Shown here: positions 34,996 to 42,389 of the stretch, piece after piece | Numbering within the stretch: the stretch's first letter is position 1 | Layout: each line of letters opens with the position of its first letter | Assembly: GCA_002862305.1 (NCBI GenBank) | Contig: PKCS01000096.1 | Coordinates: forward strand, 1-44,257 | Reading direction: 5' to 3' | DNA from: Phycisphaerae bacterium | Lineage (GTDB): Bacteria; Planctomycetota; Phycisphaerae; Phycisphaerales; SM1A02 | DNA length: 44,257 bases | Translations under genes and position numbers: made by a program | Notes under the pieces: generated by a model | What the model was told of the DNA's origin: nothing | Databases searched by the model: none | The model's input: only the letters and a program-made list of their open reading frames with translations

Positions 34996-35749
34996 TCGCG
35001 AGGTGCTTGGCGAGCGCCTGGGAGGCGACCCCGCCGGCGGCCACCCAGCCCCGCCAGCCGTCCATGAAGCCGCGACGCAGCACCAGCTGCTTGAGGAACG
35101 CGGCGGCGGGATTCACCAGCAGGTTGATCCGACGACCGCCCCGTTCGAACTCCGCGGCCCGGAAGCCGAAGTAGATCCCCCGCTCGAGCATGTGCCGGGC
35201 CCCGGTCCAGGAGTCGTGGAGGATCCGTCCCTCCAGTCGCCTGGTCGATCCGTCCACCTCGACCCGGTCGTGGCCCCCCACCGAGTCGCCGACCACCCGG
35301 CTGGCGCCGGAGCGCACCAGCCGGAGCCTCCACTCCGGCTGGAAGCTGTGCCGGAGCAGCCGACCGTCGAGCCAGGTGATGCGGTTGAGCTCGAACCCGG
35401 AGACGTCGGGAGGGCAGGCGGCGATCGCCTCGCGGATCGCCCGGCACGCGCGTTCATCCAGGGACTCGTCGGAATCCAGCAGCAGGGTCCAGCCACCGTC
35501 GGCGGCCAGCGACATCGCATGGGCCTTCTGCTCGGTGGGGTTGGTGAAGTCCCGGTGGACCGGCTGGACCCCGGCGTCCCGGAGGAACTCGAGGGTCCCG
35601 TCGGTCGAGCCGGAGTCCACCACCACCACGCGCTCCGCGAGCTCCCGGACCGAGTCCAGGGACCCGGGCAGGGTCCGCATGCTGTTCATGCAGGTGTAGC
35701 AGACGCTCAGGCCGGCGACCGGTTCGGGCTGTGACGGTGAGTCGGGCAC
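34946..35749 (-). CDS. Glycosyltransferase family 2, WaaE/KdtX-like
   Basis: A 267-residue cytosolic GT2 enzyme. It begins GLSVCYTCMNSMRTLPGSL, then VVVVDSGSTDGTLEFL (about 40-55) and the metal-binding LLLDSDESLDE with D92/D94. The C-terminal half has HDSWTGARHMLERGIYFGF and a WRGWVAAGG...LAKHLAI tail, as in WaaE/KdtX-type LPS core glucosyltransferases. It therefore probably extends a surface glycan. The start is a GTG at 35749 without a convincing Shine-Dalgarno, so it is less certain than the reading frame. It lies 35 bp after the Gfo/Idh gene, in the same operon. A TAGACT just upstream could be an internal -10. Confidence 0.87.
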   Translation of the reverse strand: MPDSPSQPEPVAGLSVCYTCMNSMRTLPGSLDSVRELAERVVVVDSGSTDGTLEFLRDAGVQPVHRDFTNPTEQKAHAMSLAADGGWTLLLDSDESLDERACRAIREAIAACPPDVSGFELNRITWLDGRLLRHSFQPEWRLRLVRSGASRVVGDSVGGHDRVEVDGSTRRLEGRILHDSWTGARHMLERGIYFGFRAAEFERGGRRINLLVNPAAAFLKQLVLRRGFMDGWRGWVAAGGVASQALAKHLAIMELRELEREDRRSSG

Positions 35750-35784
35750 GACGACCAGTCTACCCGTGGCGGGGATCGGGGTCC

Positions 35785-37086
35785 TCAGACGGTCCGATTC
35801 AGCTCGGTGACCCCGGGAACCGCCACCGGATGCTCCACGCGCGGTCCGAACTCGTAGACCTCGGGGGTCAGGTCGAGGGTGCTCGACATCGCCTGGTCCC
35901 AGGTCACCAGCTGGCCGGTGTAGGCCGCCTCGCGACCCATGATCGCGGTCATGGTGGACTCGGCGATCCGGCGCCCCTCGTTGAGGTGCGGTCCCGTCCC
36001 GCGCATCGAGGCGATCAGGTCGATGTGCTCCTGCACGTAGGGGTTGACCTGGTCGCCGGTGAAGCTCCAGGGCCGGGGGCCGGAGATCTTCATGCCGTGG
36101 CCGGTGGAGGCCCGCCCCTCGGTCCCGATGATCCGCTCCTCCACCCGCTGCTGGGTGCCGACCTGCTGACGGCACATGCTGTGCGCGACGCGATCCCCGG
36201 GGTAGACGTACTCCAGCGAGAAGTGGTCGAAGATGTGCCCGTACTTCGGATCGGTGCGCGCCTGTCGACCCCCGACCCCGTAGACCGAGACCGGGTGCGC
36301 GTCGTAGACCCAGTTCACCACGTCGATGTTGTGCACGTGCTGCTCGACGATGTGGTCGCCGCTCAGCCAGGCGTGGTACAGCCAGTTGCGCAGCTGGTTC
36401 TCCATGTCCGAGCGGGCGGGGTCGGCGTCCACCGACCACAGCCCCCCCTGGTTCCAGTAGCACTGGGCGGCCATCGGGGTGCCGATCGCACCCTCCCGGA
36501 TGCGTTCGATCAGTTCGAGGTAGCCCTTCTGGTGCCGGCGTTGCGTGCCGGAGACCACCGAGAGCGAGCCCTGGTCGGCCCGGGCGGAGGCGTCCAGCAC
36601 GGTGCGGACCCCGGCGGGGTCGACCGCGACCGGCTTCTCCATGAAGACGTGCTTGCCGGCGTCGACCGCGGCGGCGAAGTGCTGCGGGCGGAAGCCCGGC
36701 GGGGTGGCGAGGATCACGTAGTCGCATTCGGTGGCGAGCACCTCCCCGTAGGCGTCGAAGCCCACGTGGCAGTGCCCTTCGGCGGGAACCGCCCGGTCCC
36801 CGAACTGCTGGGCGAGGGTGGCGAAGCCGGAGCGGGCGCCCTCCACCCGGTCGGGGAAGACGTCGCCGATGGCGTGGATGGAGGTGTCGGGGGAGGCCTC
36901 CAGCGCGTTGCGGGCGGCACCCATGCCGCGTCCGCCGCATCCGATCACCCCCACGCGGATCTCGTCGGAGCCGAGTCGGGGCAGCGCCCCGAAGGCCCCC
37001 GCGGCGAGGGGCAGTGCCGCCCCCACGGAGGTCGAGGCGATGAAGGCGCGCCGGGAGAGTGCTTCGCGGGTGGGATCAGGATGCAT
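35785..37086 (-). CDS. Gfo/Idh/MocA-family oxidoreductase with Tat signal
   Basis: A 433-residue NAD(P)-dependent sugar-type dehydrogenase. The N terminus has the twin-arginine motif SRRAF (11-15) followed by a hydrophobic stretch, so it is probably exported folded with its cofactor. The nucleotide-binding GVIGCGGRGMG starts at 46, and the conserved EKP is at 150-152 (K151). The segment AWLSGDHIVEQHVHNIDVVNW, with several histidines, is typical of planctomycete versions. Its substrate is unknown; relatives act on sugars, inositols and amino sugars. The ATG at 37086 lies within the last codons of the SUMF1-fold gene (11-bp overlap), with AAGGAG about 10 bases upstream. Context with a glycosyltransferase suggests envelope sugar chemistry, an inference only. 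Confidence 0.93.
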   Translation of the reverse strand: MHPDPTREALSRRAFIASTSVGAALPLAAGAFGALPRLGSDEIRVGVIGCGGRGMGAARNALEASPDTSIHAIGDVFPDRVEGARSGFATLAQQFGDRAVPAEGHCHVGFDAYGEVLATECDYVILATPPGFRPQHFAAAVDAGKHVFMEKPVAVDPAGVRTVLDASARADQGSLSVVSGTQRRHQKGYLELIERIREGAIGTPMAAQCYWNQGGLWSVDADPARSDMENQLRNWLYHAWLSGDHIVEQHVHNIDVVNWVYDAHPVSVYGVGGRQARTDPKYGHIFDHFSLEYVYPGDRVAHSMCRQQVGTQQRVEERIIGTEGRASTGHGMKISGPRPWSFTGDQVNPYVQEHIDLIASMRGTGPHLNEGRRIAESTMTAIMGREAAYTGQLVTWDQAMSSTLDLTPEVYEFGPRVEHPVAVPGVTELNRTV

Positions 37087-38014
37087 CCTTGGCAGGCTCC
37101 TTCCCGGGGGAGGCGGGCTCGGGGGTCGGGGAGCTCGTGGCCGGGGCGGAGGCGTCGTTCCCGCCGGCGTCGACGCAGACCAGCCGAACCCCGACGAACG
37201 CGGCGTCGGCCAGCCACCAGATGCTCTTGGGGAACTGCGGATCGCTGTCGTTCCACATCGGGTCGTAGTCGACCTGGTGGGCGCAGTCGAGCGCGGGGCC
37301 GTCGGACTGGTAGTCACCACCCATCAGCACCCCGACCGGCTTCTCCGGGGTGCCCCCGGCGAGGCACCACTCCCCCACGTTCCCGTAGAGGTCGTGCAGG
37401 CCGAGGGCGTCGGCCTTCTTGGTCCCGACGGGATGCGTGGTGTCGCCGCTGTCGTCGACGAACCACGCGTACTCCTCGAGGGACTCGTCGGGGATGCTCG
37501 CCGCGGCGCAGATGCGCGACCACTGCTCGACGGTGGGGACCCGGTAGGTCCGCCCGGTCTTCTCGCTCAGCCAGTCCGCGAACTGGATCGCCCCCTTGAG
37601 CGACATCGAGATCGCGGGGTACCCGTCGTGGCCGAACCCGCGGTCGACCGCGATGTAGGGCTTGGTGGGCCTGGTCACCGCATCGGAGCCGGGGGTGCTG
37701 TTCCCCTTCTTCTCGTCGAGACGGAAGATGAAGATGTCGAAGAGGTTCCAGGTGAGCTCCTTCTCCATCACCCAGAGGGGCTGGTCGTCGGGGCCCGGGA
37801 CCGGCCGCATCGAGAGCTCGATGGCGGTGCCGGGGACCGGTTCGACCCAGGCCTCCCCGACCCGGGGCCGGACGGTCGGGGTGGGGTCCTCGGCCACGCG
37901 GTCGGCGGAGGGCGCGGCGACGGCGAACGGGACCGCGAGGGCGACCCCGGCCAGCAGGGCCGTCGGGAGGACGTGGCGGTCGGTTCGTACGGTCGTGGAT
38001 CGGGTGGTCTGCAC
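37076..38014 (-). CDS. Secreted SUMF1/formylglycine-generating-enzyme fold protein, probably non-catalytic
   Basis: A 312-residue exported protein. I use GTG 38014: GGAG is seven bases upstream and a signal peptide (LPTALLAGVALAVPFAVAAPSA) follows. The longer open frame to 38161 lacks support. The SUMF1-type fold is shown by YPAISMSLKGAIQFADWLSEKTG, RVPTVEQWSRICAA, HDLYGNVGEWC and the terminal AFVGVRLVC. Near the end, where true formylglycine-generating enzymes carry two redox cysteines, only one Cys appears (ALDCAHQ). So I doubt sulfatase-activating chemistry; it may bind or modify a sugar or protein instead. It heads the operon with the Gfo/Idh gene. A TATGCT (38067-38062) 48 bp upstream is a candidate -10. 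Confidence 0.85.
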   Translation of the reverse strand: MQTTRSTTVRTDRHVLPTALLAGVALAVPFAVAAPSADRVAEDPTPTVRPRVGEAWVEPVPGTAIELSMRPVPGPDDQPLWVMEKELTWNLFDIFIFRLDEKKGNSTPGSDAVTRPTKPYIAVDRGFGHDGYPAISMSLKGAIQFADWLSEKTGRTYRVPTVEQWSRICAAASIPDESLEEYAWFVDDSGDTTHPVGTKKADALGLHDLYGNVGEWCLAGGTPEKPVGVLMGGDYQSDGPALDCAHQVDYDPMWNDSDPQFPKSIWWLADAAFVGVRLVCVDAGGNDASAPATSSPTPEPASPGKEPAKDAS

Positions 38015-38021
38015 GTGGAGT

Positions 38022-38025
38022 CTCC
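38022..38025 (-). promoter_or_regulatory. Ribosome-binding site deciding the SUMF1-fold start
   Basis: GGAG on the minus strand, seven bases before the GTG at 38014, favours this start over upstream in-frame codons. Confidence 0.6.
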
Positions 38026-38167
38026 AGGGGGCGGACACCGTGAGCGGTCCGCACCACGACCAGCATATCGCCTCCGCGGGCGTCGGCCGAGGGGAAACGT
38101 GGGCCTTCCGGAGGGACGCCGTGGGGGCCGGGCTCCGGTGGGGTCCGGTGGGGTCCGTCACGCCGTA

Positions 38168-38181
38168 CGCGACCGGTCGCG
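38168..38181. repeat. 14-bp perfect palindrome after the choice-of-anchor B gene
   Basis: CGCGACCGGTCGCG begins two bases beyond the stop at 38184 on the minus strand. It has no T-run and could be a weak terminator or a protein site. In the same 169-bp gap a 10-bp unit (GGGTCCGGTG) is repeated about 2.7 times in tandem (38131-38157). Confidence 0.4.
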
Positions 38182-38183
38182 GG

Positions 38184-40421
38184 TCAGCGGGGGTTCCAGT
38201 TGGCGAGCACCAGGGCGAGGTCCTGGCCGTTGACCAGGGCGTCCTGGGTGATGTCGCCGATGCAGGTCCCGGTGCAGTTCCAGTTGCCGAGCACCAGGGC
38301 GAGGTCCTGGCCGTCGATGAACCCGTCGACGTTGACGTCGGCGGGGTTGAAGGGCTCGTTGCAGCCGGGGTTCCGGATGCGGAACGCGTCGAGGCCCGCC
38401 TCGACCACCGACGCGGGGGCGAGGTCGCTTGCGGTGACCCGGAGCCGGAGCCCGCTGGTCAGGGCCACGAAGTCGTTCACCCGGAAGCTGCTCTCGGTCC
38501 AGCCGGTCTGCGCGCTGGTACCCAGCGGCACGGTGAGGATCGTGGTCCAGCTGGCCCCCGAGTCGCCGGAGAGCTCCACCACGAACGGGTCGTCGTTCTG
38601 GTCGTTGTCGGACGAGGAGTTGTCGTACCACCAGGAGAACACCACCTCGGGGTCGGTCGCGTCGGTCTGGTAGACGGCCGAGAGCAGCACGGTGGTCCCG
38701 TCGTCGATGTCGTTGGCGCAGGCGGTGGCGGAGACCCCGTTGCCGGTGAGCCAGCAGCCGCCGCTGCCATCGGCGTCGGTGGCGGGCGCGCTGCAGTCAT
38801 CGACGGAGATCGAGTCCCCGCTCGGGATCCCGCGCTCCCAGCCCCCGGTGGCGGCGTTGGAGGTCGCGGTCCACCCCGCGAAGTCGTTGAAGTCGAGGTC
38901 CACGAGGAGGTCGGTGAAGTCGGCGATGGTCGAGGTGTAGACCCCGCTCTCGAAGAGCTCGCCCTCGACGTCGCGGATCAGGAAGGAGAGCGAGAGCTGC
39001 CCGGGGCACGCGAGCTCGGGCAGGGTCGCGCGGAAGGTGCCGAAGCCCAGGGGCAGGAGGTCGACCTGGCGGTTCCCGGTGCCGTCGTTGAAGACCACCA
39101 GGCCCGAGCCGGGATCGAGCTCGCCACCGCTGATGGTGATGGCGACCTCGAGGTCCCCGCCGGAGGAGGGGAACTGCGCGGGGACGCCGCCCACCGGGTT
39201 GAAGCCGACGGAGGCTCCTTCCGGGGCGAAGACGAAGAGCCCGCGTTCGATGTCCGAGACGATCACCGTGCCGCTGTCGAAGTAGGGGCAGGCGGTCCAG
39301 GCACCGTTCTGGCTGATGCTGTTGCTGCCCGGGTAGGTGTCGAAGTAGGCGATCTCCTGGGGGGCCAGGGGGTCGCTGATGTCCAGCACCCGGAGTCCGC
39401 TCCGGTAGTTCGCGGCGTAGAGCCGGTCGCCCTTGACGTAGCAGTTGTGCGCGGCGGAGCCGAGCCCGTTGGTCCAGCGACTCACGAAGGTGGGGTCGGT
39501 GGGATCCGAGACGTCGAAGATGAAGGTCGAGGAGCTGCCGTTGTAGAGCTCGTCGTTGATGTAGAAGATCTGGCTGTCCTCGGTGAGCCACCCCTGGTGG
39601 CAGAAGGCCGCGCCCGGGTAGCCGGTCTCCGCGAGCAGCTGGGGGCTGGTGGGGTTGGTGACGTCGACGATCGCCAGCCGGGTGTTGCCCGAGCCGTTGC
39701 CGAGGCCGCCGCAGCAGTAGGCGAGGGTCCGGCCCGCGTAGGGGCCGCTGGAGAAGGTGCGCAGCTGGACGTCGTGGACGTAGATCGGGGTCCACTCCCC
39801 CACCAGCGGTGGGTTGGACTTGCTGACCGTGGCGTCGTAGAGCACCAGCCCGAGGTTGTTGCCGCCCCCGCAGCGCGCGATCAGCCCGGTGTCGGTGTCG
39901 ATCGCGATGTTGTGGCTGCTCGAGGAGGGACCGGTGTTGACGGTGTTCACCAGCGACACCACGCCGGCGTCGATGCCCGCGAGCGAGACCACCTGCATGC
40001 CGCCGCCGCAGTCGCTGACGATGTAGCAGTGGTCCTCGTAGACCTTGACGTCGCGCCAGAGACAGTTCGGTCCGTCGAGGTAGGCGATGATCTGGGGATT
40101 GCGGGGGTTGGTGATCTCGACGAAGTTGGTGCCGAGGGTGGTGGTCATCAGCGCGTACTCGCGCCCGGAGGGCGAGGTGTAGGACCAGCAGTCGGCGCCC
40201 TCCCCCCCACCGAGGTCCGGCATGGTGATGTTGGCCGCCAGCTGGACGCCGTCGAAGTCGAATCCCCCGGCGAGCGAGCCGTCGTCCACCGCGCTTCGCC
40301 AGCTGGGCCCCTGGTAGGGCGTGCGCTCGACCAGCGCCTTCGGGTCGCCGTCGTGGGCGGTCGCGAGGGAGCCGGCGATCAGTCCGGAGAGGAGCACGGT
40401 GCGGACGGGGGCGTTCGACAT
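38184..40421 (-). CDS. Secreted choice-of-anchor B family protein (LVIVD repeats) with dockerin-like tail
   Basis: A 745-residue exported protein; the N terminus (MSNAPVRTVLLSGLIAGSLATA) is a signal peptide. The body has repeats of the type FVEITNPRNPQIIAYLDG, LAIVDVTNPTSPQLLAETG, FIFDVSDPTDPTFVSRW and LRVLDISDPLAPQEIAYFD, the LVIVD/choice-of-anchor B beta-propeller. A second, less repetitive domain follows (about 450-700), then two dockerin-like repeats with the pattern NGxDLALVLxNW. The first loop is canonical (DVNVDGFID) and the second degenerate (DITQDALVN). Several Cys and aromatic residues in the propeller suggest it is folded outside the cell. Tail and family point to a surface or matrix protein, exact role unknown. 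Confidence 0.9.
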   Translation of the reverse strand: MSNAPVRTVLLSGLIAGSLATAHDGDPKALVERTPYQGPSWRSAVDDGSLAGGFDFDGVQLAANITMPDLGGGEGADCWSYTSPSGREYALMTTTLGTNFVEITNPRNPQIIAYLDGPNCLWRDVKVYEDHCYIVSDCGGGMQVVSLAGIDAGVVSLVNTVNTGPSSSSHNIAIDTDTGLIARCGGGNNLGLVLYDATVSKSNPPLVGEWTPIYVHDVQLRTFSSGPYAGRTLAYCCGGLGNGSGNTRLAIVDVTNPTSPQLLAETGYPGAAFCHQGWLTEDSQIFYINDELYNGSSSTFIFDVSDPTDPTFVSRWTNGLGSAAHNCYVKGDRLYAANYRSGLRVLDISDPLAPQEIAYFDTYPGSNSISQNGAWTACPYFDSGTVIVSDIERGLFVFAPEGASVGFNPVGGVPAQFPSSGGDLEVAITISGGELDPGSGLVVFNDGTGNRQVDLLPLGFGTFRATLPELACPGQLSLSFLIRDVEGELFESGVYTSTIADFTDLLVDLDFNDFAGWTATSNAATGGWERGIPSGDSISVDDCSAPATDADGSGGCWLTGNGVSATACANDIDDGTTVLLSAVYQTDATDPEVVFSWWYDNSSSDNDQNDDPFVVELSGDSGASWTTILTVPLGTSAQTGWTESSFRVNDFVALTSGLRLRVTASDLAPASVVEAGLDAFRIRNPGCNEPFNPADVNVDGFIDGQDLALVLGNWNCTGTCIGDITQDALVNGQDLALVLANWNPR

Positions 40422-40532
40422 GGGAATCCGATCTGGCGACCCGGCGGGACGAGCTGTCTGGGTCCGGCCTGCCGAGGCATGGCGGTGAGGGACGGGTGGG
40501 GATCGAGACGCCCGGGGCGCATCGATGAATCA

Positions 40533-40559
40533 AGTATAGAAGGCCGAATCGGCCTTCAA
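40533..40559 (-). promoter_or_regulatory. Candidate promoter with palindromic operator in its spacer
   Basis: On the minus strand, TTGAAG (40559-40554) and TATACT (40538-40533) are separated by 15 bp. An exact 8-bp dyad, GAAGGCCG-3-CGGCCTTC (40539-40557), fills and slightly overruns the spacer. It lies about 112 bp upstream of the choice-of-anchor B start. It could also act as a hairpin after the cytochrome peroxidase stop 37 bases away. No T-run follows. Confidence 0.4.
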
Positions 40560-40593
40560 AGCCCTAAATCGGGGTTTGGGGGAAGATCGGTGC

Positions 40594-41931
40594 TCAGTCC
40601 CCGGGGACCGCCCCGGGGGCGGACGCGAAGGCCGGGTCGGCCGGCTGCCCGTCGAGGGATTCGAGGAACGCGACCAGCTGCGCGACCTCCTCGTCGTCGA
40701 GGTGCAACGGCTCCAGCACCGACTCCTGGTGGTGGTCGAGCTGGACCGCGCCCTCCAGGGTGGAGTAGAAGCGGACCACGTCCTCCAGGGTCTCGAAGCG
40801 TCCCTCGTGCATGTAGGGCGCGGTGCGCGAGACCTCGCGGAGCGACGGGGTGCGGAACCGCCCCCAGTTGTCCGGGGTCTCGACCAGGGTCCGGACCATC
40901 CGGGCCCGGCCGCCCTCGGGGTGGTCCGACCACTCGCCGGCGGCGTTGAAGGGGTCGCGCTTGACGATCGAGGTGCCGGCGTGTCGACCGCTGTCGGTGG
41001 GCATCCCCCCCGCGACCGGCGGCACCCCGATGTTGTGGAACTCACCGGTGGTGATCATCGGCCCCGCGTGGCACTCCCAGCAGCCGGCCTCGCCGGTGAA
41101 CAGCGCGAGCCCGCGCAGTTCCCGCGCCCCGAATCCCGGCACCGGTTCGTACCGGCCGGACGCGACCGAGGCGACGAATCGATCGAAGGGTGCATCGGCG
41201 GACCCCAGGCGACGCTGGTAGGCGCCCATCGACTTGCCGACGTTCACGAAGACCTCGTCCACCGCGCGCCGGGTGTCGGGCGGCAGTGCCTCCCACCGCT
41301 CGTGGAGCGAGTCCGGCGTCCCCTCGCGCACGGGCCGTGCCGGGGCCTCCCCGGGATCGGCGAGGTCGGGCAGGGGACCGAAGATCGATTCGTAGGCCCG
41401 GTGGTACGCCGGGTCGGCGTGGACCAGGGCGGCCACCGAGCAACGGTCCCCCGCCATCTCCACCTCGTTCTCGAGCGGCTCGAGGGCCTGGGCCCAGAGG
41501 GAATCGGAGCGGCCGTCCCAGGTGAGCCAGCGATGGTGGCCGGCGTTGAGGACGGTCGGGGTGTTGCGGAGGTTCAGGCCCGCGCCCTCCGCGACCCGGA
41601 GCCCGTCGGTGAAGTCGTGCGCGGGGTCGTGACAGCTCGCGCAGGAGACGTCGCCCCCCGCGGAGAGCCGGGGATCGAAGAAGAGCTGGTGCCCGAACCG
41701 CGCGGCCGCGAGGTCGTCCGCGACCCGGTTGGTCGGGTCCGCGGGGAGCTCGGGCACCTCGGCCATGCGTTCGATGCGGCCCCACTGTCGGGGGGTCAGC
41801 TCCACGCCGTGGGTCCGGAGGAGTCCGGGCAGGTCGGGGGGGCCCCCGGCCGCGGTCGGTTCCGTCGAGGGACCGCTTCGATCGCAGGCCGCGAGCGCGA
41901 CCAGGAGGATGAGTCCGGACCACCTCCTCAT
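40594..41931 (-). CDS. Di-heme cytochrome c peroxidase-like lipoprotein (MauG/CcpA family)
   Basis: A 445-residue exported protein. The signal ends at a lipobox, LLVALAAC (Cys 17), so it is likely anchored to a membrane. Two c-type heme sites are clear: CASCH (97-101) and CWECH (284-288). LFFDPRLSAGGDVSCASCH, FTDGLRVAEG and RNTPTVLNAGHHRWLTWDGR are classic for this family, as is FRTPSLREVSRTAPYMHEGRF after the second heme. Such enzymes reduce H2O2 or oxidise protein side chains in the periplasm. The ATG at 41931 overlaps the preceding stop (ATGA). It is the last gene of a three-gene coupled unit. Whether it is a peroxidase or a MauG-type oxidase is not decided. Confidence 0.92.
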   Translation of the reverse strand: MRRWSGLILLVALAACDRSGPSTEPTAAGGPPDLPGLLRTHGVELTPRQWGRIERMAEVPELPADPTNRVADDLAAARFGHQLFFDPRLSAGGDVSCASCHDPAHDFTDGLRVAEGAGLNLRNTPTVLNAGHHRWLTWDGRSDSLWAQALEPLENEVEMAGDRCSVAALVHADPAYHRAYESIFGPLPDLADPGEAPARPVREGTPDSLHERWEALPPDTRRAVDEVFVNVGKSMGAYQRRLGSADAPFDRFVASVASGRYEPVPGFGARELRGLALFTGEAGCWECHAGPMITTGEFHNIGVPPVAGGMPTDSGRHAGTSIVKRDPFNAAGEWSDHPEGGRARMVRTLVETPDNWGRFRTPSLREVSRTAPYMHEGRFETLEDVVRFYSTLEGAVQLDHHQESVLEPLHLDDEEVAQLVAFLESLDGQPADPAFASAPGAVPGD

Positions 41932-42389
41932 CCGGACAACCACATCGACCACTGGCTGCGTTCCAGCCGGCCGTCCTCGATCAGGTCCACGTAGAGCTGC
42001 CAGCGTCCGGGCATGTGGAAGAGCATGCCGCGGGCGATCCAGCGGGCCGGACCGTCCCGGCCGACTTCCGGGGCCACGTTCATGCCGTGGCGATGATGCG
42101 GCATCCCCGCGTCGACCAGGATCCGGTCGAAGCGGGCCGGCACCGCCATCGAGTCGTCCTCCCAGACCTCGACCTCCACGTCGAAGGGATCCGCGAGGGG
42201 GATCGGTTCCTCGAGCGGTCGCCAGCGGACGAAGAACGTCCCGTCGGCACTGGACGCCGATCGCCACTCGATCGGGGAGGCGGCCTCCCCCGCCACCGCG
42301 TCGTCGGGTTCGGCGGACGGCCGACACCCCGCGCCGGGCACGACCGCCGAGGCGACCAGGGCCAGGAGGATGGGCGTGGTTCGGCGCAT
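41928..42389 (-). CDS. Small YtkA/FixH-like lipoprotein with HHxHGM motif
   Basis: A 153-residue protein. The signal peptide ends at PGAGC, a lipobox-like site with Cys at about 22. The mature part has one domain resembling YtkA/FixH-type beta folds: FFVRWRPLEEPIPLADPFDVEVEVWED, then MPHHRHGMNVAPEV, and FHMPGRWQLYVDL near the end. The dense MPHHRHGMN stretch (several His plus Met) could bind copper or another metal. Both overlaps (one base with the NHL gene, four with the peroxidase) indicate co-translation. The YtkA/FixH assignment is by motif resemblance only. Confidence 0.7.
   Translation of the reverse strand: MRRTTPILLALVASAVVPGAGCRPSAEPDDAVAGEAASPIEWRSASSADGTFFVRWRPLEEPIPLADPFDVEVEVWEDDSMAVPARFDRILVDAGMPHHRHGMNVAPEVGRDGPARWIARGMLFHMPGRWQLYVDLIEDGRLERSQWSMWLSG

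Noticed and set aside
38131-38157. Tandem 10-bp repeats as a CRISPR-like or functional array
   Set aside because: Only about 2.7 short copies without spacers; likely slippage in a GC-rich gap.
37662-40949. A 1095-codon + strand frame opposite the choice-of-anchor B and SUMF1-fold genes
   Set aside because: Antisense low-complexity sequence with no domain.
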